64,000 nt of DNA from contig NC_010524.1 in NCBI RefSeq assembly GCF_000019785.1, positions 1 through 64,000 of the forward strand. Direction: 5' to 3'. The position numbers and the translations under genes were made by a program. Shown here one piece after another: positions 47,734 to 57,757 of the stretch (position 1 is the first letter of the stretch; every line of letters starts with the position of its first letter). The notes under the pieces were generated by a model. It was not told the origin of the DNA. It did no database searches and worked only from the letters and a program-made list of their open reading frames with translations. This stretch comes from Leptothrix cholodnii SP-6. Lineage in GTDB: Bacteria > Pseudomonadota > Gammaproteobacteria > Burkholderiales > Burkholderiaceae_C.

Positions 47734-49365
47734 ATGTCCCATCGCTACACCACCGGCGAATTCGAGGTCCGGCCCGACGAACGCCGCGTGCTCCTGCGCG
47801 GCGAGCCGGTTCCGCTGGGCGCCCGGGCCTTCGACGTGCTGATGTGCCTGATCGCGCAGCGCGAGCGTGTCGTCACCAAGAACGAGCTGCTCGAACAGGT
47901 CTGGCCCGGCATGGTGGTGGAGGAGAACAACCTCACCGTGCACGTCTCGGCGCTGCGCAAGGTGTTCGGCGCGCAGGCGGTGGCGACGATCCCCGGCCGC
48001 GGTTATCGCTTCGTGATGGCGCTCGACGAAACGACCGGCGCGCCGGCCGTTGCACCGGTGCCCGCACCCGCGCCCGCATCCGTCGTGGGGGCCGATGGCC
48101 CGACCGGGCTGACACTGCCCGACCGTCCCTCGATCGCCGTGCTGCCGCTCGACAACCTGAGCGGCGACGCACAGCAGGATCTGCTGATCGAGGGCCTCAG
48201 CGAGGACGTCATCACCGAGCTGTCGCGTTTTCGCTCGCTGTTCGTGATCGCGCGCAACAGCAGCTTCAGCTTTCGCGGCCTGGCCCACGGCGAGCGCGAC
48301 GTGCGCGCCATCGCCCGCGAGTTGGGCGTGCGTTACGTGCTCGAAGGCAGCTTGCGCCGCGCCGGTGATCGGGTGCGCGTGGCGGTGCAACTGGTCGATG
48401 CGGTGAGTGCCACCCAGCTCTGGGCCGAGAAGTACGACCGCGCGGTCGATGATCTGTTCGCGCTGCAGGAGGAGCTCACCCGCGCCATCGTCGGCGCGAT
48501 CGCGCCGCAGATCGAAGCCGGCGAGTTCCAGAAGATCCGCAGTGCGCGCGGGCGCGATCTCAACGCTTACACGCTCGCCATGCGCGCCCGCGACACCGCG
48601 CGCCGCGCCGACCGCGAGGGCGACGCCACCACGCGCGACGAGGCGCTGCGGCTGGCGCACGAAGCGGTGGAGATCGACCCCGGCTGCGGCGTTGCGCTGG
48701 CCACCATTGCCTTCGTCCAGTGGCAGCAGATCTGGGCCGGCAGCGCCGCCTCGCCCGTCGATGCGGCCGTGGCCGGCCTGGCCGCAGCGCGCCGGGCGAT
48801 CGCGCTCGACGGCTCGGATCACCACGCCCATCTGTGGAAAGCGATGCTGCAGCTGTTCACGCACCAGCACGCCGCCGGCCTGGCCGACCTGCAGCGTGCT
48901 CACGAACTCAACCCCAACGACGCGTTGACGCTGAGCCTGCTCGGCCAGTACCTGGCTGCCGAGGCGGACAGCGCGGCCGACGCGGCAACCGGCGTGCGCC
49001 ATGTGCTCGACGCCCTGCGCCTGAGCCCGCGCGATCCGCTGCGCTGGTCGTTCCTGAACTCGCTCGCGTGGGCCTCGTTTGCCGCGTTCGACCATGCCGG
49101 CGCGGTCGACGCCGCCAGCCGCGCCCTCGGGGAGGCGCCGCAGTTCCCGCCAGCGCGGCTGTGCCGGGTGATCGGCCAGGTCGGCCTGGGTGCGATCGAC
49201 GCGGCGCGGGCCGATTTCGAGACCTTGCGTGCGCTGGCGCCGCAGATGGTCGCCACCCGGCTGGCCGGCGACTGGTCCTACGCCAACCCGGCGCTGGTGC
49301 AGCGCGCCACCGCCTTCCTGCGGGTGGCGGCAGGCCTCGACGAGCCGGGCCGGCTCGACACCTGA
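47734..49365 (+). CDS. PhoB-type winged-helix/TolB/TPR transcription regulator
   Basis: 543 aa. An N-terminal OmpR/PhoB-type DNA-binding domain (about 1-100: RAFDVLMCLIAQRERVVTKN, VEENNLTVHVSALRKVFG, TIPGRGYRFV) and a Pro/Ala linker precede a TolB-like/cyclase-associated fold (about 130-250, RPSIAVLPLDNLSGDAQQDL). TPR repeats (about 270-530) follow. There is no membrane segment, unlike CadC/ToxR, so it should act in the cytoplasm. The gene ends 20 bp before a pair of TTCAGAA direct repeats that lie upstream of a small secreted-protein gene, and it is my candidate regulator of that element. Signal unknown. Confidence 0.88.
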   Translation: MSHRYTTGEFEVRPDERRVLLRGEPVPLGARAFDVLMCLIAQRERVVTKNELLEQVWPGMVVEENNLTVHVSALRKVFGAQAVATIPGRGYRFVMALDETTGAPAVAPVPAPAPASVVGADGPTGLTLPDRPSIAVLPLDNLSGDAQQDLLIEGLSEDVITELSRFRSLFVIARNSSFSFRGLAHGERDVRAIARELGVRYVLEGSLRRAGDRVRVAVQLVDAVSATQLWAEKYDRAVDDLFALQEELTRAIVGAIAPQIEAGEFQKIRSARGRDLNAYTLAMRARDTARRADREGDATTRDEALRLAHEAVEIDPGCGVALATIAFVQWQQIWAGSAASPVDAAVAGLAAARRAIALDGSDHHAHLWKAMLQLFTHQHAAGLADLQRAHELNPNDALTLSLLGQYLAAEADSAADAATGVRHVLDALRLSPRDPLRWSFLNSLAWASFAAFDHAGAVDAASRALGEAPQFPPARLCRVIGQVGLGAIDAARADFETLRALAPQMVATRLAGDWSYANPALVQRATAFLRVAAGLDEPGRLDT

Positions 49366-49385
49366 CCCGGGTGTTCATCGGTGCG

Positions 49386-49409
49386 ATTCAGAACCTTTCA
49401 GAACGCTTG
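49386..49409 (+). promoter_or_regulatory. TTCAGAA direct-repeat element, copy C
   Basis: ATTCAGAA (49386-49393) and TTTCAGAA (49396-49403), spaced 10 nt, are followed by CGCTTG. The 15-mer CTTTCAGAACGCTTG is identical to that at 57078-57092. It lies 20 bp after the winged-helix regulator gene and about 90 bp before the next gene, so it may be a binding site of that regulator. Confidence 0.55.
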
Positions 49410-49495
49410 CGTGCGGCGACCGTGACCTGAACCGGCCCTCGACGGACAGTGCAGCCATCGACACCCCGTCGCTGACCCCCGAAAGGACCGCTGCC

Positions 49496-49888
49496 ATGAC
49501 CACCGCACCATCCCTTGCCGCCGCCCTCGCGATCGCCGCCGCTGGCATCTTCCCGGCCCAGGCCGCACCGGCCGACGAGCAGTTGCAGGACGTGCTGCAG
49601 CAGTACCGCAGCGCCGAAACCCGCGGCCAGTGGGTCAACGCCCTGATGCCCGAAGCGACCGGGCTGGCCAGCGCCGCAACCAGCGGCGACCAGCACCTGG
49701 ACCGGATCGTCGCCACCTACACCCGCGAGCAGCTCGACCGCGGCGGCTGGGCCAACGCCTGGGTGCGCGAGGACCACTACGCCGCCGGCGAGCCGCTGCT
49801 GGCGGTGCGCGTCGGTGAAGGCGTCACCACGCGCGTGGCCTCGGCGCCGTTGCCGGTGCAGCAGTTCGCGCTCGGGCTGCGCCGCTGA
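49496..49888 (+). CDS. Small secreted protein, unknown function
   Basis: 130 aa with a signal peptide (LAAALAIAAAGIFPAQA, cleavage after AQAA) and a mature part of about 105 residues. QLQDVLQQYRSAETRGQW and RGGWANAWVREDHYAAGEPL are the only notable segments; I recognise no family. AAAGGA (49481-49486) is a plausible ribosome site nine bases before the ATG. It follows the regulator gene and carries a TTTCAGAA-type element in its upstream region, in common with the globin and secreted-protein genes at 57.2 and 62.2 kb. Confidence 0.6.
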   Translation: MTTAPSLAAALAIAAAGIFPAQAAPADEQLQDVLQQYRSAETRGQWVNALMPEATGLASAATSGDQHLDRIVATYTREQLDRGGWANAWVREDHYAAGEPLLAVRVGEGVTTRVASAPLPVQQFALGLRR

Positions 49889-49889
49889 A

Positions 49890-51038
49890 TCAGGCCGGCT
49901 GCCAGCCCACCACCCGTGACGCCACCACCGGCCGCGCGAAGCCCTTCAGCACGACTTCGCCGGCCGCCTCGACGACGAAACCTGCGCCCAGCGCGGCGAT
50001 CACCCGCGGCTCGGCCAGGATGTCGCCGCCGCGGGCCTCGGTGCACAGGCGCGCCGCCAGGTTGGTGACCTTGCCGATCGCGCCGTAGTCGATCCGGCCG
50101 TCGAAGCCGATGCCGCCGATGGTGGCGTAGCCCATCGCCACGCCGATGCCCAGCTGCAGCGCATGGCCGCGGCGCTGCCAGCCGGCGGCCAGCGCCGCCA
50201 TCGCCGCCTGCATCTGCAGCGCCATGCGCAGCGCGTGGTCGGCGGCATCGGGCAGCGGCTGCGGGTCGTTGAAGAACACCATGATGCCGTCGCCGGTGAA
50301 GCGCTCGAGCGTGCCCTCGTGCGCCAGGATCAGCGCGCCCATCGCGGCGTGGTACTCGCGCAGCACCGCCATCACCTCCTCCGGGTCGGCGGTTTCGGTG
50401 AAGGCGGTGAAACCGCGCAGATCGAGAAACACCACCACGATCTCGCGCCGGTGGCTCTTGAGCGGATCGTCGGCGCCGCCGCGCAGGATGGCCTCGGCCA
50501 GCGCCGGCGAGAAGAATCGCTTGAGCTGCGACAGCCGCTCGACCTGGGCCACGCCGTCGGCCACCCGCCGTTCGAGCGTATGGTTCCAGTCGGCCAGCTC
50601 GGCGCGCTGGCGCTGCACCTGGTCATGCAGCAACTTGATGCGCAGCAGCGAGCGCACCCGCGCCATCAGCTCGGGCCGGTTGATCGGCTTGCTGATGAAG
50701 TCGTCGGCGCCAGCCTCCAGCCCCTTGACCCGTTCGGCGGTCGGGTCGAGCGCGGTCACCAGCACGATCGGCAGCAGCGCGTGGTCGGGCTCGGCGCGCA
50801 GCCGGCGGCAGACGTCGTAGCCGCTCAGGCCCGGCATCATGACGTCGAGCAGCACCAGGTCGGGTGCGTCGGTGGCGATGCGTTCGAGCGCCTGCTCGCC
50901 CGACATCGCCGTGCTGACCCGCCAGCCCTGGAACACCAGCAGGTCGGCGAGCAGGCGCACGTTCTGCTCGACGTCGTCGACCACCAGGATGTGCGCCGGG
51001 TCGTGCGCCGGGTTTGGGGCGTCGGCCGGCGTGTTCAC
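49890..51038 (-). CDS. Response regulator with class III nucleotide cyclase output
   Basis: 382 aa starting at GTG 51038, overlapping the upstream stop as GTGA. A receiver domain (about 17-130: VVDD, LVLLDVMMPGLSG with the phospho-Asp, FISKP) is joined by a coiled coil to a class III cyclase domain (about 190-370). Metal aspartates are in VVVFLDLRGFT and RFTGDGIMVFFND, and IDYGAIGKVTNLAARL is present. The Lys that usually precedes GD in adenylate cyclases (K-x-x-GD) is Arg here, so substrate preference is uncertain. It is the last gene of the signalling operon and probably makes cAMP or cGMP when phosphorylated. Confidence 0.9.
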   Translation of the reverse strand: MNTPADAPNPAHDPAHILVVDDVEQNVRLLADLLVFQGWRVSTAMSGEQALERIATDAPDLVLLDVMMPGLSGYDVCRRLRAEPDHALLPIVLVTALDPTAERVKGLEAGADDFISKPINRPELMARVRSLLRIKLLHDQVQRQRAELADWNHTLERRVADGVAQVERLSQLKRFFSPALAEAILRGGADDPLKSHRREIVVVFLDLRGFTAFTETADPEEVMAVLREYHAAMGALILAHEGTLERFTGDGIMVFFNDPQPLPDAADHALRMALQMQAAMAALAAGWQRRGHALQLGIGVAMGYATIGGIGFDGRIDYGAIGKVTNLAARLCTEARGGDILAEPRVIAALGAGFVVEAAGEVVLKGFARPVVASRVVGWQPA

Positions 51039-51408
51039 GCGGGCCGCCCGCGCTGCAGGAACGAGTCGACCATCGCCACGAAGGGCCTGAGCGACAGCGG
51101 CTTGGTGACGTAGGCGTCGAAACCCGAGGCGACGATCTTCTGCTGCTCGTCGGGCATCACCGAGGCCGACACCGCCAGCACCGGCACCGCCGCCAGCGCC
51201 GGGTCGGCGCGGATGCGGGCCAGCGCGGTGATGCCGTCGATGTCGGGCAACTGGATGTCCATCAGGATCAGGTCGGGACGCTGCGCCAGCGCCAGCTGCA
51301 CGCCCTCGGCGCCGGTGGCGGCTTCGAGCGTGCTGTGGCCGTGGTGCTGCAGGATGTCGCGCACCAGCTTCATGTTGCGCGCGTTGTCCTCGACGATCAG
51401 GATCGTGC

Positions 51409-51412
<4 letters not shown>
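51035..51412 (-). CDS. Single-domain response regulator
   Basis: 125 aa CheY-like receiver with ILIVEDNARNMKLVRDILQ, the phospho-acceptor Asp in DLILMDIQLPDIDG, and VTKPLSLRP with the conserved Lys. No output domain. Such proteins (DivK type) pass phosphate or act by protein contact. The start and stop both overlap neighbours (ATGA at 51409-51412 with the kinase; GTGA at 51035-51038 with the cyclase), so all three are translated together. Confidence 0.93.
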
Positions 51413-52931
<1,519 letters not shown>

Positions 52932-52935
<4 letters not shown>

Positions 52936-53558
52936 TCGGCCAGCAGCGCGTGCAGGTCGCGCAGCATCTCGTCGTCGCGAAACCGTGTGCCCAGGTACTG
53001 CACCCGCAGGCGGCCCCGGCGGTCGATCAGCGAGGTCAGCGTCAGGTGGTCGATCTCGCCGGTGCCGCGCCGTCGTGCGTAGCTGCCGTAGCCGCGCACG
53101 GCGGCCTGCACCGCGCCGGCCCGGCCGGTGAGAAAACTCCAGCCGCGCAGATCGGCGCCATGCGTGCGGGCGTAGGCGTGCAGCACCTCGGGGGTATCGA
53201 CCTCGGGTTCGACGCTGATCGAGACGAAGCGCAGCCGTGGCCCGAAGGCGGCGCCCAGCGGCGCCTGCAGCGCGGCCAGCCGGGCGGTCAGGATCGGACA
53301 GGTGTCGGTGCAGGTGGTGAAGATGAAGGTCAGCACCACCACCTTGCCGCGCAGCTCGGCCAGGGCGAGGCGCTGGCCGGACTGGTCGATCAGCGAGAAC
53401 GGTGTCGCCGGACCGAGCTGCGGCAGGCGTTCATCGGCATCGTCGTGCGCCGGCGCACCGGTGCTGCCATGCGCCAGGGTGCGCAGCGGCCCGAACAGGC
53501 CACACGCGGCCAGCCACGCGCCGAGCGCGAGGGGCCGATACAAGGCGCGCCGCCGCAT
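52932..53558 (-). CDS. SCO1/SenC-family copper/thiol protein
   Basis: 208 aa. An N-terminal signal or anchor (LGAWLAACGLFGPLRTLAHG) precedes a thioredoxin-like fold with CTDTCP (CxxxC copper site) and the third ligand His in GTGEIDHLTLTSLIDRRG. SCO proteins deliver copper to cytochrome oxidase CuA or act as thiol reductases. Here it lies between a periplasmic binding-protein gene and a kinase gene rather than with cox genes, suggesting a role in sensing. Start MRRRALYRP at 53558 is chosen, 8 bp after the upstream stop. Confidence 0.9.
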
Positions 53559-53566
53559 TGCCGCCC

Positions 53567-54580
53567 CTAGGCTTTCAGCTCGCGCTTGAGCTCGTTGAGA
53601 AAGCGCCAGTCGGTGCCGCGTTCGATCAGCCGCTGTGGCGTCGATCTGATGACGCCGATGTCGCGCAGCCGCAGCGCATGAAAGCGCAGCGTGTCGGCCG
53701 GGTCGGCGGCGCGGTAGTCGTAGTTGATGCGCTGCAGCGCCGCCAGGCCGATGTCGTAACGCGGCTCGTAGCCGTGGTCGCGCATGTAGCCGGCCACCTG
53801 CACCGGCTGCGCGGTGCACAGCTCGGTGGCCTTCAGGATGGCGCGCAGCACGCGCTTGGTGGCGATCGGGTGGCGCGCCACGAAATCGCGATTGGCGCCG
53901 ATCATGCAGCAGTAGTACTGCGACCAGGGCTTGTCGACGTTGGTGTCGAGCAGCACGTGGCCGATCTGGCGTTGTTTCAACTCCTGCGGCTCGGGCGGGA
54001 AGGCCAGGAAGGCATCGGCCATGCCGGCGATGAAGGCGCTCATCGCGCTGCCCGGCGGGCGGGCCAGCCAGTTCACCTCGGCCGGCTTGATGCCCACGTA
54101 GGCCAGCATGCTCGACAGCAGGATCTGGTCGCCGCCCTGCATCTTCTCGCACACCACGGTCTTGCCGCGCAGGTCGCGCAGGCTCTGCACCTTGTGATTG
54201 CCGAACAGCTCCCAGCATCCCAGGTGCAGCCCGGCCAGCAGCACCACCGGCCGGTCGGCATCGAGCACCGGCAGGTAGCCGGTCGTGTACCACATGCCGA
54301 CATCGAGCCGGCCATCGGCCAGCGCGTCGGGTGCGGCGCGCGTGCCGACCGGCAGGTAGCGCACGTCGTCGAAACCCTCGTTGCGCAGCAGCTCGCCGGC
54401 CAGGTACTGCGGCGCCAGGCAGATCGACGGCGAGTGGTTGAAACGCACCGTGCCGGTCTCGGGCCGCTCCTGCGCGGCCGCCGGGTTGCAGGCACCGGCC
54501 AGGCTGCCGAACGCCGCCAGCGCGGCGGCCCCTTGCAGCAGCTCGCGGCGGCTCGCAGAGTGGCGGATCGCATCGTTCAT
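53567..54580 (-). CDS. Tat-exported ABC-type substrate-binding protein (NMT1/SsuA-like)
   Basis: 337 aa. A Tat signal (ASRRELLQGAAALAAFGSLA) includes a possible lipobox (LAGAC). The mature domain has VRFNHSPSICLAPQYLAGEL, LADGRLDVGMWYTTG, LRDLRGKTVVCEKMQGGD and RDFVARHPIATKRVLRAIL, typical of nitrate/sulfonate/taurine or thiamine-precursor receptors. No ABC permease or ATPase is adjacent; the next genes are SCO and a sensor kinase, so it may present a ligand to that kinase. Confidence 0.9.
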   Translation of the reverse strand: MNDAIRHSASRRELLQGAAALAAFGSLAGACNPAAAQERPETGTVRFNHSPSICLAPQYLAGELLRNEGFDDVRYLPVGTRAAPDALADGRLDVGMWYTTGYLPVLDADRPVVLLAGLHLGCWELFGNHKVQSLRDLRGKTVVCEKMQGGDQILLSSMLAYVGIKPAEVNWLARPPGSAMSAFIAGMADAFLAFPPEPQELKQRQIGHVLLDTNVDKPWSQYYCCMIGANRDFVARHPIATKRVLRAILKATELCTAQPVQVAGYMRDHGYEPRYDIGLAALQRINYDYRAADPADTLRFHALRLRDIGVIRSTPQRLIERGTDWRFLNELKRELKA

Positions 54581-54593
54581 GGCGGCCTCCCGG

Positions 54594-55736
54594 TCATCGT
54601 TGTGGGGGTTGGGAATTGGGTGATTCGGCGCTGGCGCGCGACCCGGCCAGTTCGGCGAGGAACGCCCGGATCGCGTTGGACATCACCACGGTCGCCTGGG
54701 GGTCGGCGTTGTACCAGACCGTGTGGCCGGCGATCGAGTCGAGCTTCAGCGCGCGTGCGCCGGGGATGAGGGCCACTTCGGCGGCGATCTTCTCGGGCGG
54801 AAAGATCTCGTCCTGCTGCACGTGGATGTACAGCGCGCGGGCCCGGATCGAGGCCAGCGCCGCCCGCACGTCGCCGCCGAAGCCCGGGGTGTCATGGATC
54901 CAGCCGTTGCCGTACGACTGGTTCAGGTACCAGAGGTCGCGGGTGTCCTGCACGTCGATGTAGAAGGCGCCGAAGCCGACGCGCCAGCGCTCGAACGCTT
55001 CGGGCGTGTCGAGATTGCGCTCCCACCAGTCGCGGCTGTAGAAGTACGGGATCTGCACCATCAGCGCGTTGGTGGCGCAGACCTGCGGATTCTTCTCGTA
55101 GTTGCCGCCCTCCCAGCCGGCACACGACTCGATCACCGACAGGCTCCAGGGCCGACGCAGCCGGCTGTTCACGCCGGCGAACGCGCCACCGACGATGGGC
55201 ACGATGCCGGTCATGGCCTGCGGGTGCCTGACCGCGTACTGCACGGCAAAGCTGCCGCCCGACGAGGCGCCGGCCACGGCCAGCAGACGCGTGACGCCGA
55301 AGACCTGCGTCACCAGCCGATGCTGCGCCTCCACCAGGTCGCGGATGTTGTACTTCGGAAAGGCCATCCTGAGCCCGCTGCTGGTGGCGCTGCTCGAGTG
55401 CTCGGGGCCGGTCTGCGTGGCGCCCAGCGCGTCCGGGCAGATGAAGAAATACCTGTCGGTGTCGAAGGCGCGGCCCGGGCCGATCAGCAGGTCGTACACG
55501 TGGTGGTTGCCACCGTAGCCATGCATCAGCAGCACCGCGTTGTCGCGGGCCTCGTTGAGCTTGCCGTGCGTGACGTAGCTGATGCGCAGGTCGGGGATCG
55601 AGCCCCCACGCTCGAACTTGAACTCGCCCAGGCGCGCCATCTGATGCGGCGGCTGGTCGGGCCAGTGCGCGGTGCTGCAGGTGGCAAACAGGATCGGCAG
55701 CACTGCCGCGAAGAATCGTGCGAGCCCGGTGGACAT
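54594..55736 (-). CDS. Secreted alpha/beta hydrolase, MetX-like, copy 1
   Basis: 380 aa. A signal peptide (LARFFAAVLPILFATCSTA) precedes a hydrolase fold with oxyanion segment LLMHGYGGNHHVY, nucleophile elbow GASSGGSFAVQYA, an acid in HVQQDEIFPPEK and the base His in AGHTVWYNADP. It belongs to the homoserine O-acetyltransferase-like subgroup but is exported and so is probably an esterase or acyltransferase of unknown substrate. A paralogue lies directly upstream (55774-56919), and the segments just after the signal are nearly identical. The start MSTGLARFF (55736) is chosen to give the signal peptide. Confidence 0.88.
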   Translation of the reverse strand: MSTGLARFFAAVLPILFATCSTAHWPDQPPHQMARLGEFKFERGGSIPDLRISYVTHGKLNEARDNAVLLMHGYGGNHHVYDLLIGPGRAFDTDRYFFICPDALGATQTGPEHSSSATSSGLRMAFPKYNIRDLVEAQHRLVTQVFGVTRLLAVAGASSGGSFAVQYAVRHPQAMTGIVPIVGGAFAGVNSRLRRPWSLSVIESCAGWEGGNYEKNPQVCATNALMVQIPYFYSRDWWERNLDTPEAFERWRVGFGAFYIDVQDTRDLWYLNQSYGNGWIHDTPGFGGDVRAALASIRARALYIHVQQDEIFPPEKIAAEVALIPGARALKLDSIAGHTVWYNADPQATVVMSNAIRAFLAELAGSRASAESPNSQPPQR

Positions 55737-55773
55737 GGTGTCGGCCTCCTTCGTGATCTCGACATTTGCGCAC

Positions 55774-56919
55774 TCAACGCTCGGCCGCAACCCGCGATCC
55801 CGGCGCGTGCAATTCGGCCAGGAATGCCCTGATCGCCGTCGTCATCGCCGCGGTCGCCTGGGGGTCGGCGTTGTACCAGATGGTGTGACCGGCCAGCGAG
55901 TCGATCGACGCAGCGCGGGCGCCGGCAATCGCGGCCACCTCGTTGGCGATGTTCGGCTGCGGGAAGAAGGCGTCCTGCACAGGATGTACGAAAAGGGCCC
56001 GAGCCTTGATCGAGGCCTGGGCTGCCGCGACGTCGCCGTTGAAGCCAGGCGTGTCGCCCAACCAGCCGCGGTCGAAGGAATCGTTGAGGTAGTACAGGTC
56101 GCGAGCATCCTGCACGTCGAGGTAGTAGGCGCCAAAGGCAACACGCCAGCGCTGATAGGCCTCAGGCGTATCGACGTACTTGTCCCACCATTCAGGGGTG
56201 TAGAAGCGCGGGATCAGCACCGACAGGGCATTGGTCGCGCAGGCGGCCGGATTGCGCCGGTAGTTGCCGTGCTGCCAGCCGGCACAGGTATCCAGGATCG
56301 AGCGGGTCAACTGTCCCTCGAAGCGCCCGTAGGCGCCGAAGAACGTGCCGCCGCTGATCGGAATGATGCCGGCCATCGCCTGCGGGTGGCTCACCGCGTA
56401 CTGCACCGCATAGGCCCCGCCCGACGAGATGCCCGTCACCGCCAGCAGGCGCGGGATGCCGAAGACCTTCGTCACCAGCCGGTGCTGGGCCTCGACCATG
56501 TCGCGCTGGTTGTACTTCGGGAACTTCATCTTCAGCCCGGTGCTGGTCGGGCTGCTCGAATGCGCGTAGCCGGTCTGCGTGGCGCCGAGTGCGTCGGGGC
56601 AGATGACGAAATACTTGTCGGTGTCGAAGGCCCGGCCCGGGCCGATGAAGGCATCCAGGTTGTGATGATTGCCGCCGAAGCCGTGCAGGAACAGCACCGC
56701 GTTGTCCTTGGCCGCATTGAGCTTGCCGTGCGTGACGTAGCTGATGCGCAGGTCGGGAATCGAGCCGCCACGTTCGAACTTGAACTCGCCCAGGCGCGCC
56801 ATCTGGTGCGGCGGCTGGTCGGGCCAGTGCGCGGTGGCCGCGGCGCAGATGCCGATCAGCAGCGCAGCCACCAGCGCCTGCACGGCGCCGGCGAGTCTTT
56901 CAAGGCAGGAACGGTGCAT
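55774..56919 (-). CDS. Secreted alpha/beta hydrolase, MetX-like, copy 2
   Basis: 381 aa from ATG 56919 (MHRSCLERLAG); ATG 56934 is the alternative. It has a signal peptide, VLFLHGFGGNHHNL, nucleophile GISSGGAYAVQYA, VQDAFFPQPN and AGHTIWYNADP. It is a tandem duplicate of the gene at 54594, 37 bp away, and the block TAHWPDQPPHQMARLGEFKF is shared exactly, while the remainder has diverged at many positions. Both are probably co-transcribed from the region upstream of 56919. Substrate unknown; both keep the catalytic triad. Confidence 0.88.
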   Translation of the reverse strand: MHRSCLERLAGAVQALVAALLIGICAAATAHWPDQPPHQMARLGEFKFERGGSIPDLRISYVTHGKLNAAKDNAVLFLHGFGGNHHNLDAFIGPGRAFDTDKYFVICPDALGATQTGYAHSSSPTSTGLKMKFPKYNQRDMVEAQHRLVTKVFGIPRLLAVTGISSGGAYAVQYAVSHPQAMAGIIPISGGTFFGAYGRFEGQLTRSILDTCAGWQHGNYRRNPAACATNALSVLIPRFYTPEWWDKYVDTPEAYQRWRVAFGAYYLDVQDARDLYYLNDSFDRGWLGDTPGFNGDVAAAQASIKARALFVHPVQDAFFPQPNIANEVAAIAGARAASIDSLAGHTIWYNADPQATAAMTTAIRAFLAELHAPGSRVAAER

Positions 56920-56991
56920 GTTCGTCGCCCCCATTCGTGACGGCCGAGCCCCCGTTGCTGACGCAGCACAAGAGGTCGACGGCGTGTGCTG

Positions 56992-57092
56992 ATTGCAGCA
57001 CCAAGCAGCCCCGCTGGCACGCGGGTTGACCGCGATTTCAGAAGGCTTGGGAAGTTTTCAGAACCGGGGCGGGCCGACTTTCAGAACGCTTG
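56992..57092 (+). promoter_or_regulatory. TTTCAGAA direct-repeat element, copy A
   Basis: Boxes TTTCAGAA at 57036, 57056 and 57079 (spacings 20 and 23 nt) are each followed by a related GC-rich tail (GGCTTGGGAAG; CGCTTGGGACG). The 71 bp from 56992 to 57062 align without gaps to 61989-62059, at 63 of 71 positions by eye. It lies upstream of the truncated haemoglobin gene, in the same 289-bp gap as the divergent hydrolase promoter. Confidence 0.7.
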
Positions 57093-57208
57093 GGACGCGT
57101 TAGGGACGGCGGGCGGGGTGGCGCAACACACTGATTCCACACGAGCAACGTGCGCAAACCCGTCAACACTTGGCGTACGGCCCGGTGCAATGACACATGG
57201 AGATCAAC

Positions 57209-57577
57209 ATGACCCAGTCCCTCTACGAACGCCTCGGCGGCGAGGACCGCATCCAGCGCCTTGTCACCGACATCGTCGACAACCACTTGCGCAATCCGCT
57301 GATCCGGACCCGCTTCGAGAAGTACAACGACGCCGAGCGGGCCGTGATCGAACGCCACGTCACCGAGTTCTTCTGCATGGGCAGCGGCGGGCCGCAGGCT
57401 TACACCGGCAAGGACATGCTGACCACGCACAAGGGCATGAACATCAGCGAGCAGGAGCTGATTGCGGCGATCGACGACATCGTCGCGGCGATGGCCAAGC
57501 ACGGCTACGGCGACACCGAGCGGAACGAGGTCGTGGCGATCCTGTATTCGCTCAAGGGCGACGTCGTGCGCGTCTGA
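57209..57577 (+). CDS. Group I truncated haemoglobin
   Basis: 122 aa from ATG 57209 (MTQSLYERLGGEDRI), chosen because GGAGA (57199-57203) is a good ribosome site; an in-frame ATG at 57197 would bury it. The 2-on-2 globin is recognised by YERLGG, the B/C region (LIRTRFEKYND), VTEFFCMGSGGPQAYTGKDM, and the proximal His in LTTHKGMNI. Group I globins bind O2 and NO and are often linked to NO detoxification. It carries the repeated TTTCAGAA element in its upstream region. Its 3' neighbour encodes a secreted protein. Confidence 0.92.
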   Translation: MTQSLYERLGGEDRIQRLVTDIVDNHLRNPLIRTRFEKYNDAERAVIERHVTEFFCMGSGGPQAYTGKDMLTTHKGMNISEQELIAAIDDIVAAMAKHGYGDTERNEVVAILYSLKGDVVRV

Positions 57578-57757
57578 GCCGGGAGCGGGTGCGCCCGAGA
57601 CCGATAACGGCGGGAGGCCTCCGCGGCCGCCCTCCCCATCGTCGCCTTCATCTGGACGGCGTTCGATCGCTGTGCGGATTTCAGATGAGCCGTGGGCCGG
57701 TGTTGCGGTTGCGGCAGATCCGCAAATTCCAACTTGAACACACCGAGGAGTTGAAGC
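57578..57757. other. Gap after globin with inverted repeats
   Basis: 180 bp. A GC-rich inverted repeat (GGGAGG...CCTCCC) lies at about 57612-57637 without a T-run. A second, TTGCGG-CAGAT-CCGCAA, is at 57709-57725, upstream of the next gene. TTTCAGA also occurs here (57679-57685) but not in the repeat context. GAGGAG at 57745-57750 is the ribosome site for the following gene. Confidence 0.4.

Noticed and set aside
57679..57685. Further TTTCAGA site before the secreted-protein gene at 57758
   Set aside because: A single 7-mer without the second box or the CTTGGGA tail; could easily occur by chance.
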